63,646 nucleotides of DNA from Candidatus Altimarinota bacterium (GTDB lineage Bacteria; Patescibacteriota; Gracilibacteria; BD1-5; UBA6164): contig JAHDHC010000007.1 in NCBI GenBank assembly GCA_020631485.1, forward strand, positions 1 through 63,646, read 5' to 3'. The position numbers and the translations under genes were made by a program. How positions within the stretch are numbered: the first letter of the stretch is position 1; every line of letters starts with the position of its first letter. Under the pieces are notes generated by a model, which saw only the letters and a program-made list of their open reading frames with translations, searched no databases and was not told where the DNA came from. Positions 23,408 through 34,702 of the stretch are shown one piece after another.

Positions 23408-24035
23408 AGCTATAAAGTGCAGTTCATATTCTTATAATATCTATACCTTGTTCGAGAGCTATCTGATAATCTTTTGAAGTTCCAGCTGAAATATTTCAAG
23501 CAGGAAAATATGTATCTCTCATAGCTAAAAGCTTCTGAAACTCTCATACTTTTTGTTGTTTTGTATATTCTCATGATCACATTCATGATATACCAATACA
23601 TCTACAGTATTTTCACTCAGATGATCATGACTGTAAGAGATTTATCAATTCATACTCTGCAAAACCTATTTGCTTTTTGGGATCAAGTTGGAGCTGTAAG
23701 AAAACTTCTATTATTTTTTTCTGTTTTTGTGATTCAGCTATAAGCATCTTTAGATGTTTTAGTGATCAAGCACTATGAATCACCTGACAAAACTTCACTA
23801 TATCCTTTATGCGCCTTGATTGGATATTTCATATAAAATGACACTGAGATCTTTGTATAGACTTTTGCATAATCTGATCTATTCGATTTTCTCAATAGCC
23901 TATAATGATATCCTTATATTTTTCTAGTTCAGGTATATATGATTCTGTTGTTTTAGAATCAAAATACTTCGTCACAGCAAGGAGTTTCTTTTCTCTCCTA
24001 CGAAACTCGTCAATTAGAGCTGTATTTATTTTCAT
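23406..24035 (-). CDS. yggS: YggS-family PLP-binding protein
   Basis: 209 aa, usual length about 225. PLP lysine in LLAVTKYF, then GYGENRIDQ, HFIGNIQSRR, a final SAGTSKDYQIAL and IRIGTALYS, all diagnostic of the YggS/PROSC family with an alanine-racemase-like barrel. The family is thought to keep pyridoxal phosphate balanced and has no confirmed enzyme activity. The start overlaps the recJ stop by 10 nt. Confidence 0.9.
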
Positions 24036-25684
24036 GAATCAAGGATTATATCAACTATCTTGAGCATGAGATTCTTTTTTCACATCCAGTTATCTTCCGA
24101 TAGATCAAAAACAATAGAAACTGGTGCCTTTGTTCTTTTAATCTCATCATAGTAATCTCCCATAAAAAATCCAAATATCTTGAAACCATGTTTTGTAGTA
24201 AATCGTATATGATCTCTTCACTGTCATAAAAAATCTAATTTTTCATATTGGAGATTTTCGATTAAGAACAATGGCTTCGTATTTCACATTCAAAATGGCT
24301 TGAACTTATTGACCTCATTGAGAAAATTAAAGCCAAGTTCTGTCATACTCACAACCTTATCTACGTGTATTTTTTTCTTTTCGAGAGAAAAATCTTTTTC
24401 TATCAGATCTTTTTGAAGGAGTTTTGAAAATGTATCAAAGTTTTCTTTTTTGATTGAAAATCCTGCTGCTTGCTTATGTCATCAAAATCATAAAAGCATG
24501 TCTTTATAGCTCGTAATACAGTCTATCATAGAAAAATAATCAGGACTTCTACAGCTTCATACAAGTATATCTCACTCGTCTTTGAGTACAATAGTAGGCC
24601 TATAAAACTGCTCACAGAGTCTCCCTGCTACGATTCATATGATACCATGCTCGATATCTTTTGACACATAGACGAGAATATTGTCTTGAGCTTGTATATG
24701 TTGCAATGCATCATCGACATAGAGCTTTGTTTGTTCTTTTCTTCTATTATTGAGTTTCTCTATATCGATAAGAGTCTGATTCACAGAAGCAGAATTGTTG
24801 AGTATGAGGTTTACAGCCTTGTACGGTGTATCCATTCTCCCTGCAGCATTGAGTCTCGGGCCGATAGTGAATCAAAATATATCTGCATCTATGTCATTAT
24901 CTACATGTTCATCTATCAACCTCCTGATACCAAGACTTCTGGTATTTTTGAGTTGTTTGAGTCATTGTTGTACGATGATTCTATTTTCTCCTGTGATATC
25001 CATACAGTCAGCAACAGTTCCTATCGCGCAGATATCAATACTTTCTTGCAAATATGACTCATACTGTTCAGTTGAAAATATCCTTAGAGCTATTGCCTGG
25101 ATGAGTTTAAAAGCTACTCAAGCTCATGCGAGTCACTTGTAGGGATAATCACAATCTGGCCTATGAGGGTTGATCATAGCAATAGCATCACTTGAAATCT
25201 GTTTTGGTACAGTATGATGATCTGTCACAATTATATCTACTCCTATATTTTTTGCATGTTTGATGATCTGAGTATCTTTCGTCCCACAGTCAACCGTCAC
25301 AATCAAAGATACTCCGAGAGTTTTTGCTTCATCTACAAAATAGTCTTTGAGACCGTAGCCATCTTTGACTCTATGTGGGAGTCTATAACTTGCCTGTATT
25401 CAGATTTTGTGAAAAAAATGCATGAGCAGTGAAGTACTCGTCACTCCATCAACATCATAGTCTCAAAAAACAATAACCTTTTCTCACGAATCACGTGCTT
25501 GAAGTATTCTCTCCACTGCTTTATCCATATCGCGTAAAAGATAAGGATCATGTAGATCACTCAGGTTCTTTAGCTTAAGATGATCTTCTCAAAAACGCTT
25601 CAACAAAAGATCATAGATATTTTCAGATCTTGTTTTTCTATCATAAACAATCAGATTATTTTTCAAAGAGAGTGATTGTGGCAT
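24026..25684 (-). CDS. recJ: Single-stranded-DNA-specific exonuclease RecJ
   Basis: 552 aa, typical of RecJ. Motifs in order: VIVFGDYDVDGVTSTS (metal-binding motif I), TVDCGTKD, the DHH motif in IVTDHHTVPK, NPHRPDCDYP, GPRLNAAGRMD and the DHHA1-type VGSCRSPD...LLGFGGHKQAAGF. RecJ degrades 5' ends of single-stranded DNA in recombination and repair. It lies in a minus-strand run with the membrane protein gene (1-nt gap) and yggS (overlap). Confidence 0.96.
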
Positions 25685-25685
25685 G

Positions 25686-26852
25686 TTATATGAGGCTTTG
25701 ACTTAGTTTTTGGATATTTGCTTGGATCAGTAATAGATTGTTTTCAATGATTCTCTCCTTAGTCTTGAGTGTTCATGATAAGGCTTTATCTTTGGCTTGA
25801 GATTTCTGCAAGTCTTTGAGATTTTTGGAAAGGAGTTTTTCATAGTTCTTCAGAAGTTTGAGCATAGAATTCACTGGTTTATTAAACTCTCATTTTAGGT
25901 ATTTTTCAAAAATATGGAAATCGATAAAGTCACGAAAATCTCAGTTTAGGATCATGTTTTGGAGCTTCTTTTTGTCTTTATACACCATAAATATCTCTGT
26001 GTAGAAACTATCAAAATGTGTCTTTGTAAACTTTGAAATGTTTGCAATTTCTCCATCAGAAAAACTCTCATACTTTGTTTCCATAAGTTTAAATATTTGC
26101 GCCATTTTTTCTATGTTTTCGTCTATCTTTTCACTCAGTCTTTTGATCTTGTATTCTGTATTTGCACGCAAATGCAGTACAAACTGTACTCAAACACCAT
26201 ATACTTTTACAAGCAATAATCAGAAAAAATATCAGAGATAATAAAACACATACATAAATATGATATATAAAATCACACTCAAAACAGCAGGAACAACAAG
26301 CTTTCACATTTCCCTTCCTCCTCATGAGAACATATCACTATCTATAAAATCTCATATTTTTTTGATGTATTTTTTATGCTTTCAAAAACCCACAAGATCC
26401 TTCTTTTTTGAATCTATATATTCATTGAGTCGTGATTTCCCTCCAAGGTACTCTAAAAATATATTTTCATACTTCATAAGTCTCTCGTGAAGTTTTTTCT
26501 CTTGCCCAAAAGTATAGAGCTCTTTCCCCAAAATAATCCCCTTTTTTGTAATCAAGACATTTTTTAAAAGAAAGAAATAATATGTTTTTTGAATCAGACG
26601 AAAAAATAAAATACAAAAAATAATTGCATAAGACAAGAGTAAAAATCAGATCAAAAGAGAAAATCATGAACTATACGAAACCACTCATAACACAATAGAG
26701 ACTATCCCAAATGGGATGTTTATAAATGATAATATATCTAAATAATCCTTTCTCACTGTCATCAAAAGCTCATCAAGATCGATATAATCATATACCATAA
26801 ATCCTTTTTTTTGTACCTCAGAACCTACGAGTTTATGAAAATCTGAATCCAT
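25686..26852 (-). CDS. Membrane protein with long helical C-terminus, function unknown
   Basis: 388 aa, joined from several stretches with TGA as Gly. Residues 1-50 are soluble (MDSDFHKLVGSE), followed by two close membrane helices (about 45-90), a basic helical segment (about 95-165), further hydrophobic segments (about 185-225), and a charged helical C-terminus (RLSEKIDENIEKMAQ and onward) likely to form coiled coils. I do not recognise the family. It is 1 nt from recJ and begins directly after the terminator of the upstream gene, so its promoter may lie within that hairpin region or in the upstream gene. Confidence 0.6.
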
Positions 26853-26905
26853 AAAAAATATACTTTTATATAAATACTATAATCATATAAAAGTATATTT
26901 TTTTT
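26853..26905 (-). terminator. Strong intrinsic terminator for the 29-residue-repeat protein gene
   Basis: A long stem (ATATACTTTTATAT with its complement, about 18 bp including the A/T flanks) around a 12-nt loop, with a T tract that runs to the ATG of the next gene on the minus strand. Confidence 0.75.
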
Positions 26906-26959
26906 CCTATAAATCTCAATTTAAAAAAGGATGAAATTTAGCTCTATGATATCATTCTA

Positions 26960-28711
26960 TTAACTATCTTCAAGTATCTCTCACAATCTATCTCAGGGTG
27001 ATTTTATTTTTTCTAATATTTCTCTCTCGGTATCTCTTATAGTCAAAAGTAAAGTTCGAGCTATGACCTCTGCTCTTTGCAGTGGAAATCAAAATCATGT
27101 ATCTCAAGTGTTATAACGTGCACGCCTTCTGTTTTCTCATCAATAATATAGCAGGCCAAGATGTGTATATGATATATTTTTGAGCATATCTCTTTTATAT
27201 GGATCTGAATCTATAGCTTCTCCAATTATTGAGTGAGTTCATGGTGTTGTTTCTGGAGTTCCATGACTCATATGAAGAGTGTCTGAAAACACAGAAGAGT
27301 CAGCTCGAAACTGAGTTCATTTAGTAAATTTCTCTACTTGTATTCCTCCAACTGTATCTAATACTCACGATCGTGTCATGATCTTGAAACTATTCCAAAT
27401 ACATGATTTTTGTTGATCGATATATTCTTTGAGCAATTGCGCAATAAATCAGAAATGTGACTCATGAAATCATTGATATTCTCTACAATAGAGAACCAAG
27501 CTTCGATCCTTAGGAGCATACTTCTCATCTACTCATATCTGCCTACACTGATATCTATTATACGCTTGAGCTTTATTATCTTTAGACTGTTCCATATAAT
27601 CCCAAATACTTCAAATGCTTCCTTCCAATTTTAATCTATTAGCCAATGCAGTTCTAATTTTCAAATGGATTTCTTCCGAATTTAAAAACTCTCCTACTTC
27701 TTTAAAGAGGACTACCTGTACTCTTCATGCAAGTGCAGCTCTTACATGCACATCAATACTTTCTGTCTTCAAAAATCCTTCTATTTCTTTAAATCATACT
27801 CCCTCTACTCTTCATGCAAGTGCAGCTCTTACACTTGAATTAATATTTTCAGACTTCAAAAATTCTTCTGCTTCTTTAAAGGAGACTTCCTCTACTCTTC
27901 AAGCGATTTTTTCTCTTACTTGCCGATAAATATTTTCAGTCCTCAAAAATTCTTCCGCTTCTTTAAATCGTACTTCATCTACTCTTCATGCAAGAGTGAT
28001 TCTTACATATCAATTAATATCTTCTGACTTCAAAAATTCTTCTGCTTCTTTAAAGGAGACTTCCTCTACTCTTCAAGCGATTTTTTCTCTTACTTGCCGA
28101 TAAATATTTTCAGTCCTCAAAAATTCTTCCGCTTCTTTAAATCGTACTTCATCTACTCTTCATGCAAGAGTGATTCTTACATATCAATTAATATTTTTTG
28201 TCTTCAAAAATTCTTCCACTTCTTTAAATCCTACTGCATCTACTCTTCATGCAAGTGCAGCTCTTACCTCCTCATCAATACTTTTTGTCTTCAGAAATTC
28301 TTCTACTTCTTTAAAGGAGACTTCCTCTACTCTTCAAGCGAGTGCAGCTCTTACATGCTCATCAATACTTTCTGTCTTCAAAAATCCTTCTATTTCTTTA
28401 AATCATACTCCCTCTACTCTTCAAGCGAGTGCAGCTCTTACATGCTCATCAATACTTTCTGTCTTCAAAAATCCTTCTATTTCTTTGAAGGGGACTTCTA
28501 CTAATCTAGATAATACTGCTATTTTAGGCTCTATATCTATTATTCATTCATCCTTTAAAAAATCTTCAACTTGCTGAAATGTAAGGCTCTCTGGGAGATG
28601 TTTGTAAAACAAGAGCTGTGTATATTTATCCTTTGAAAAGTCGTTCCATAATTCTTGGAGCTTTAAAGATACATTCTCCGGACTATTGATTGATATATCG
28701 AGAGAATTCAT
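26960..28711 (-). CDS. Protein with about ten tandem 29-residue repeats
   Basis: 583 aa. After a short N-terminal helical region come about ten repeats of 29 residues (about 70-355), consensus AGRVEEVSFKEAEEFLKTE followed by SIDEHVRAAL. Each is two amphipathic helices, so a HEAT- or ARM-like solenoid is likely. The C-terminal 230 residues are not repetitive (SHGTPETTPGTHSIIGEAID; GDTGFGFPLQRAEVIARTLL) and I do not recognise them. The solenoid probably binds another protein. An AAGGAG Shine-Dalgarno precedes the ATG. It follows a small membrane protein gene by 2 nt and is probably cotranscribed with it. Confidence 0.75.
27650..28525 (-). repeat. Tandem 87-bp repeats coding for a helical solenoid
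   Basis: Ten in-frame copies of 87 bp. Several neighbours are nearly identical. A two-copy block (174 bp) near 27860-28030 recurs almost exactly near 28035-28205, so unequal recombination or slippage has been recent. Confidence 0.85.
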
Positions 28712-28713
28712 AA

Positions 28714-28968
28714 CTACTCCTTAATCTCTTCAAGTGAGAGCTTGTATTTTTTTCCTTGGATATCTACGAATTGGTCTTGTCCAACTTCGAGGATGTTGGC
28801 TTTTAATTGTGGGAAGCTTTCTGTTGAGGCTCTTCATCCTACAAATATTCAGACACACAAAACTATCACTCCTACAAGTCCTATGATAATCGTAGTATTT
28901 TTTAACTTACAATCAAAAAAATGATAATACGAATCTATGATCTTTTTTATTTTATTTCCCAAAGTCAA
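28714..28968 (-). CDS. Small single-pass membrane protein
   Basis: About 84 aa. No ATG is available; TTG at 28968 (or 28962) is the best start. One membrane helix (TTIIIGLVGVIVLCVWIFVG) is preceded by a basic segment (NKIKKIIDS), placing the C-terminus outside. The C-terminal part (LEVGQDQFVDIQGKKYKL) looks like a small beta unit. The stop (TAG) is 2 nt before the ATG of the repeat-protein gene, so the two are translationally linked. I do not recognise the family. Confidence 0.55.
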
Positions 28969-29020
28969 GATATTAGAAATATTTTATATCTATATTAAAA
29001 CATATTTCCCTATAAAATAC

Positions 29021-29050
29021 AAAAAAAGCACTCATATTGAGTACTCTTTT
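29021..29050 (-). terminator. Intrinsic terminator after the HU gene
   Basis: On the minus strand a stem of GTACTCA with TGAGTGC (one G-T pair) around ATA is followed by seven T. Confidence 0.65.
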
Positions 29051-29064
29051 AGATAATAATTTTA

Positions 29065-29337
29065 TTATTTTACAGCTTCTTTAAGTGTTTTACCAGCTCT
29101 GAATACAGGAGTTTTTGTAGCAGCAATTTTGATTTTTTCTCCTGTTCTTGGGTTTACCCCATTTCTTGCAGCTCTTTCAGAAACTTTGAAGTTTCCAAAT
29201 CCAGTAATATTTACTTCACCACCTTTTTTAAGTTCAGCAGTAATAACGTCGATCATTGATCCGAGACCTTTCGCAACAGCGTCTTGGCTCAATCCAGCTG
29301 CAGCAGCTACAGCTTTTATAAAGTCTTGTTTTTTCAT
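29065..29337 (-). CDS. DNA-binding protein HU
   Basis: 90 aa, the exact HU length. It starts MKKQDFIKAVAAAAGLSQ and has the HU signature GFGNFKVSERAARNGVNPRT followed by GEKIKIAA and a terminal PVFRAGKTLKEAVK. HU dimers bend and compact DNA. The ATG at 29337 is preferred to the TTG two codons upstream. All its glycines (about a dozen) use GGN codons; none is TGA, unlike most neighbours. It is transcribed alone and has its own terminator. Confidence 0.97.
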   Translation of the reverse strand: MKKQDFIKAVAAAAGLSQDAVAKGLGSMIDVITAELKKGGEVNITGFGNFKVSERAARNGVNPRTGEKIKIAATKTPVFRAGKTLKEAVK

Positions 29338-29500
29338 TGTCAATATTGTTAAGATATAAACTTGACCATTAAAATATAATTATATATTAATCTAATGCAA
29401 GAGTTTTTTTGGACTTTTTGGCTTAATAAACACAAAAACTAATATTGACTATTATTTAAAAAACATTTTTATATATTTCATAGATATGTTATAGATCACA

Positions 29501-29529
29501 AAAAATGGCTCTGTAGAGCCATTTTTTTA
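29501..29529. terminator. Bidirectional terminator between HU region and pilin operon
   Basis: Stem AAAATGGCTC/GAGCCATTTT around TGTA, with A tract left and T tract right. On the minus strand it ends the pilin operon, whose last stop codon lies in it. Confidence 0.8.
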
Positions 29530-30414
29530 TCTTCCGTAAATTGAGTATTTCAATACATCAAAATACTTGCTGTTATCTATCTCTAGCTCTATGTTTTGCT
29601 TTATTTCTCAGATTTTCGCTTGGGCTATGACTGTTGTAACTGGCTTTGTAAAATAATCAGTCGCTCATTTTGTAGTGAGTTTGTAGTTTATGATACCTTC
29701 TTCTGGATTTCAAAGTGATGTAGTATCTATGAAGTTCAGAAGAGTCAGATAACTTTGACTTGATTCTGAGAGAAAATCCTCTATCGATTGTTCTTGGGTT
29801 CTAAAACTTACACGATTCGCATACTCGGTATCATCTGTTACCTTTGAAGTGAAGCTATCAGAAGAATCTATCGAAGATAGTCCACTCATACCTCACTTAT
29901 CTTCATCACCTATGATATTCCATGATAAAAATTCACCATTTGCTCAATTGATCGTGAGGATGAAACTTTCTGTACGATCTAAGTTCTCTCATTCTGTATT
30001 TTTTGTAAAAAGTGGAATAACCTGAAATTCTCATGGACGAATAGTTCCCTCATACTCAGTTTCTTTTGAGTCAATAGTATATCAAAAAAAGACATCTTTG
30101 TTTGGATGATATTCTCAAGCATCTTCCGGATTTCAAGAAAGCATAAGAGATTGCCCTTGAGGTCCAGAAGGGTTATAATCGAGATCTTTATCAAACCAGA
30201 ATCCTTCTTTTTTTATCTTTAAAAGAGCAAGCTCTTCTGAAGCTTCCGCTGCAGAGCGTGATTTTATATAATTATCAAGATTTTTAGTATCTTTCAATTC
30301 TAGCGCTACTACTTTAAAAATCCCAGTAAGTAAAATCAACAAAAAACCGATGACTCCTAAGATCACTAGTAGGGTAAATCATGATGTGTTATTTTTTGAC
30401 GTATATTTTTTCAT
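29527..30414 (-). CDS. Type IV pilin-like protein, last gene of pilin operon
   Basis: 295 aa. An N-terminal basic stretch, then SGFTLLVILGVIGFLLILLT, a prepilin-like signal in which the usual Glu at +5 is Val. Minor pilins of the GspK/PilX class commonly lack this Glu, so it may sit at a filament tip. The rest is a Ser/Thr/Asp-rich globular domain with FILTINGANGEFLSWNI. It overlaps the terminator at its stop and lies 3 nt from the preceding pilin gene. Confidence 0.75.
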
Positions 30415-30417
30415 ATT

Positions 30418-31077
30418 TTACTGATTATCAAGTAATCTTTCGGTAATTGTGGTTTGTATCTGAATACTGCTAGATTTTATAAGTCCATCTCGGATTCCTT
30501 TCCCACTCGCAATATTCATATCAAAATACATAGTAACTTTTGGTATATTTGCACGACTCACATCAAAATAGATATTTCTAAATGAAACCCACGAATTTGA
30601 GAGTGGGATCTGGGTTCCGTTTTCGTCTTCTTTTATCAGACTACAGTTTTCTCATATTGGACCACATTCTGATTCAAAATTATTACGAGTAACGATCGTA
30701 TAGCTATCTTCTACTACTTCAGATGCCTTCCCGAGATAATATATATTTTCTCAAACATAGAGTTTATAATTCTCACTTGGACTGACATACATATCTCCTG
30801 TTTTTATACAATGTGCATCTGATGATATACAAAAACCATTTTCATCAGCATCTTCAATCTTGATAGCATTTGTACGGATATCTTCTCTGATATGCTCTAT
30901 AATTGTTTTTATGTTTGACTGGAGCAGTCTGTTTGTTTCAACTCTCGATCACATAGTAGTGTAGTATAAAAATACTGACATCACACTTGTAAAAATGAGT
31001 GCGAGGATAGTAAGCGTTATAATCACTTCTATAAGCGTGAATGCTCAAGCTTTGTATGTATCTTTTATATGTCTCAT
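30418..31077 (-). CDS. Type IV minor pilin (GspJ/PilW-like)
   Basis: 219 aa. Prepilin motif GAFTLIEVIITLTILALIFT (TGA gives the -1 Gly) with Glu at +5. The globular domain has four Cys (CISSDAHC and C...C), possibly two disulfides, and ends in SIQIQTTITERLLDNQ. Size and ending fit GspJ- or PilW-type minor pilins. Third gene of a four-gene operon with gaps of 3-7 nt. Confidence 0.8.
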
Positions 31078-31084
31078 GTGTGTA

Positions 31085-31720
31085 TTAATAACGTTTCCAA
31101 TCAGTTATGACGGTATCTACCGATGTGCTGTGTATTCATTTGTCTGCCCATATCACCTTTGAAGTGAGTTTAAAAGCATCATCGACAACCACTTCATTTC
31201 CATTTTCAAAATAGCTTGCAGGTTCTAGATACACATAACGAAAGAAATTTGTTTCTTGTCAGCTACTATCATGTGTATATCTTCATTCATCACTCAGATA
31301 GAGTCTATACGCAGAATGTGAAGCTATATCATCAAATATCTCATCTTGGTCTTCTGGTGGGAGTTGAAGAAGCTGAGCTACGTATATTGGAAATCTCGCA
31401 TCTGGATTATAGTTGTTTTCCAGTGTATAGTATTTTCATGATTCAAATTTTACAGTTGATGCTGCATAAACTCATGATGGATCAAGTATATCCCAGCTTT
31501 TTCAGACATTATAGTTACTGTCTCTGATATTTTTAAAAAGTTCGACCTGCTCGCTTGCAAGTTGTGACGCTATTATAAGATTTCTTGAGTAGCTACTCAT
31601 ATTTACACTTCAAGACATCATCATAAATATTGATGTTAATCCAAGAGAAAATACAAATATTCCTATCATAACTTCGATGATAGAAAATCAGCTATTTTTG
31701 TGTGTGTATATTTTTTTCAT
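31085..31720 (-). CDS. Type IV minor pilin (PilV/GspI-like)
   Basis: 211 aa. Prepilin signal GFSIIEVMIGIFVFSLGLTS with Glu at +5, followed by the typical helix and ASQLASEQVELFKNIRDSNY, a region common in PilV/GspI-type minor pilins. The C-terminal half is a beta-rich domain. Second gene in the pilin operon, 4 nt after the first. Several TGA-Gly codons. Confidence 0.8.
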
Positions 31721-31724
31721 ATAT

Positions 31725-32363
31725 CTAGTCAATTACTCCTATACCATAATCTATCGTGTGAATTCTTCTATCGTATAAAAATTTCTTTCGTAAAACTGGT
31801 GAATTTGAATCTTTATAGGAAAACTCTAGATCTATCTTTGTCTGTCATATCTCGTTTGCTTGTACTCAGTCAAGAGCAAAATATGTCCCATCTCCACTAA
31901 TCGCTTCGTAGAAAAATAATGCTCATTTTGCTTCTCATGCTATAGATTCATATTGCGTTCATGATGGAAGAGGTCTCACAAATGGATATTTTTTTCAAGA
32001 CCTTGGACGTATAACAGAAGGGTCAGTGAGTAGCAGATTTGCAGCATCAGCTGGCACCATAGAAAAGGGAAAAGATATAATATATGCATTTGTATGCTCA
32101 GATTCATCGACAGAAAAATACACTCCCATAGATCTATTTTCTATATCTCAAGATATCTCATTGAGCTCATCATATCAGTTTATAGCAAGATTTCTCGTCT
32201 CTATAAGAGTTTGAGATCACTCACGAATAACTTGCTTGATCTTAATTTTTTGCTGATAGTGAGAATAAGGGAGATAGGTAAAAGTCACTAATAAAAGCAG
32301 GAGTGATATCACTATCAGCATCTCGATAAACGTAAAAGCTTTACTTTGTTTTTTCAATATCAT
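31725..32363 (-). CDS. Type IV minor pilin (GspH/FimT-like), first gene of pilin operon
   Basis: 212 aa. Prepilin signal KAFTFIEMLIVISLLLLLV; here Ala is at the -1 site instead of Gly, which prepilin peptidases tolerate, and Glu is at +5. The following VIREGSQTLIETRNLAI helix fits GspH/FimT proteins. It heads the operon of four pilin-like genes that together would form a filament-priming complex. Its leader is shared with the divergent MscS-like gene. Confidence 0.78.
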
Positions 32364-32491
32364 TTTTTTAAGACTTACTGTGAATTATATCTATTCGTAG
32401 TAAAAAACAAGAAGATTATCTCAAAAAAACTTTGACTCATATTTCTTTTTCATCACAATACTTTTTAATATTTTCCCCTAACATATGAAGT

Positions 32492-33226
32492 ATGGAAGTA
32501 ACTCAAGGATCAACATCTGTATTTACATCAGTCACTGACTTGTTTTCATGAGTGCATTCAGATGTATTACAGTTATATATATCAAAAATATTAGATTTCA
32601 GTCTGATAATCGTAACAGGTATTGTACTGTCATATATAGTATACAAGATCATCATATATGTGTTTAAGAGGTTCAATATCCTCACTCTCATAGACAAGCT
32701 CGACTCAAAAATGACTGACGGGATAAGTCAGGATAAAAAAAAGACATTTCGCAAAACTTCTACAGCTCCTCAAACACTCACAAAAAGATTTAAAATTGAC
32801 AAAATAGTAGCAAAAGTATTTTCCTACTATATATTTCTCTTATTCTTCAGAATCGCGATTACGAGATTTTGAATACTTGATATCGAAGAGTTCATGGACG
32901 AGCTACTCAAGTATCTTCCTAAGCTTTTTATATGAGCTATTATCTGATACTTTTGATTTCGTTTTTCTAAGTTTATTTATGATATCGTATACTTTACGAT
33001 GTGAGTAAAATCAAAAGATACTGCAAAACTTGTAGCTGCGGGGATACGAGGAATAGTTATATTTTTTACGATTATGGCTGTACTCGATCAAGTATGAATA
33101 GCTACTGAAGTAACAACAACTATTCTCAACTGATTCATAGCTATGCTTGCTATAGCTTGAGGAATAGCTTTTTGACTTTGAGGAAAAGACGTAGCGCGAG
33201 ATATTTTAGAAAGTTTTAGAAAATAA
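32492..33226 (+). CDS. MscS-like membrane protein
   Basis: 244 aa. Four or five membrane helices (about 26-48, 98-120, 133-150, 168-190, 197-222) end in AGGIAFGLGGKDVARDILESF, which matches the pore-lining helix of small-conductance mechanosensitive channels. The usual beta domain after the pore is missing, so this is a minimal, CmpX/YnaI-like member. The start ATG 32492 was chosen because the neighbouring ATG at 32485 is out of frame. The stop is 3 nt before mtaB. Confidence 0.75.
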
Positions 33227-33229
33227 AAA

Positions 33230-34687
33230 GTGGAATTTAAGATTTTTGGATGCAAGGTAAATAAATACTACACAGACAAATGGCTCAATTCAGAACAACT
33301 TGCTGGAAAAACAGGTATTTTCATAGCGAGCTGTGTGGTGACCGATAATGCTAAAAGAAAATGGCTAAAGTTTGTCAAAGATACAATCAAATGATGAAAG
33401 ATCACATGAGAGAGAAAAGTATATATAAGCTGATGCTGAGCCTTTAAAAGTGGAAAAGCCCAAGAAGATTTTTTTGAAATCTACCCCGAACTTGATAACT
33501 ACAAAGACATAATAGTAATCCTCTGAGAAGATCCAGATGAACTGAAGATTGATCAGACTCATACAAATTTAAACCAAAGAGAGAAAAGAGAAGTTTCAAA
33601 AGACACTCCTCAGCCTTCGCGTGCTGTAAGCCAAGGTACTTCTTCATGAGCAAACTCAAGCTCTTCTGCCTTTCAAAAGTGAGCAAAACTTGAAAAACTC
33701 AAAAACATTACAGGAATATATACCAAGAAATTTGTACTGATACAATGAGGCTGTGATAGCTTCTGTACATTTTGTCTCACAGTTCAAAAGCGCGGACGTC
33801 ATTTTTTTAGGTCGGCAGATGATATAGTAGAGGAGATTCTTGAGTTTGAGCTTACATGATGAAAAGAAGTTGTTCTTACTTGAGTAAATCTCTCAGCTTG
33901 GGGTCTTGATACCACTGAACCAGTTGCAAAAGCTCAGCTCAATTCCTCTCTTTCATGAGAAGATGAAACAAATACTCCCTTCTCCTCTCAGGAGAAGGAC
34001 TGAGACTGAGGGGTCAACCATTCAAGATTTGCAGAGCTTTTACAAATAATTCTTGATAAAACAGACATAAAAAGAATCAGGATTAGTTCACTCGGTCCAG
34101 AGTTTATCACTGATGAGTGTCTAGAAATATTTAAAAATACTCGTATATACCCACATTTTCACTATTCGGTACAATCCCTGTCAAGCTCTGTGCTTCAATC
34201 TATGAAACGACACTATGATGGAAAATATATGAAAGAACTTCTCCTCAAAACAAAAAATCTCAAACGTGATGATGGAGTAGATATAAGCCTATGAGCTGAT
34301 ATAATCGTATGATTTCCTGGAGAAACAGATGAGCATTTCAGTGAGACGTATGAAGCTATACAAGAGATATGAATACAAAAAATCCATGCCTTCCCTTTTT
34401 CATGACATGAAATGTGAGAAACCGTTCCTGCTTGATTTTTCAAAGATCAAGTGCCACCTCTCGAGAAAAAAGAACGCATGAAAAAAATCACAGAACTCTG
34501 TGATACAATACGTGCAGATTTTATAAAATCCCAAAGATGAAAAAAACTCGAGGTTCTCATAGAAGTAGCAAAAGATGGCAAATTCAAATGATGGACGCAA
34601 AACTATATCGAAGCTACTCAGGATAACTTTAAGATAGAATCCTGAAAGATTGAGAAAAATCAAATCATACAATGAGAACTTTTCTAG
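33230..34687 (+). CDS. mtaB: MtaB-like tRNA methylthiotransferase
   Basis: 485 aa. Starts at GTG; family members begin just before GCKVN, as here (EFKIFGCKVNKYYTDKW). Then SCVVTDNAKRK, the radical-SAM cluster motif GGCDSFCTFC, then a GR-containing stretch, SLGPEF and a late TRAM-like region (LEVLIEVAKDGKFKGWT). MtaB adds a methylthio group to t6A37 of tRNA. A GC-rich palindromic repeat (33975-34013) is inserted in frame between GVNLSAWGLD and SRFAELLQ, adding about 15-30 residues. A low-complexity Ser-rich linker lies near residues 125-150. Confidence 0.88.
33975..34013. repeat. Palindromic repeat inserted in mtaB
   Basis: A CTTCTCCT/AGGAGAAG stem followed by a GAGGGG tail, the same layout as the other palindromic repeats in the window. 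It is read in frame as part of mtaB. Confidence 0.6.
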
Positions 34688-34702
34688 ATATGATTTATTT
34701 TA

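Noticed and set aside
27615-28577. Regular repeats that could look like a CRISPR array, and plus-strand ORFs over them
   Set aside because: The 87-bp period has no unique spacers and encodes an in-frame 29-residue protein repeat on the minus strand; the plus ORFs are its antisense.
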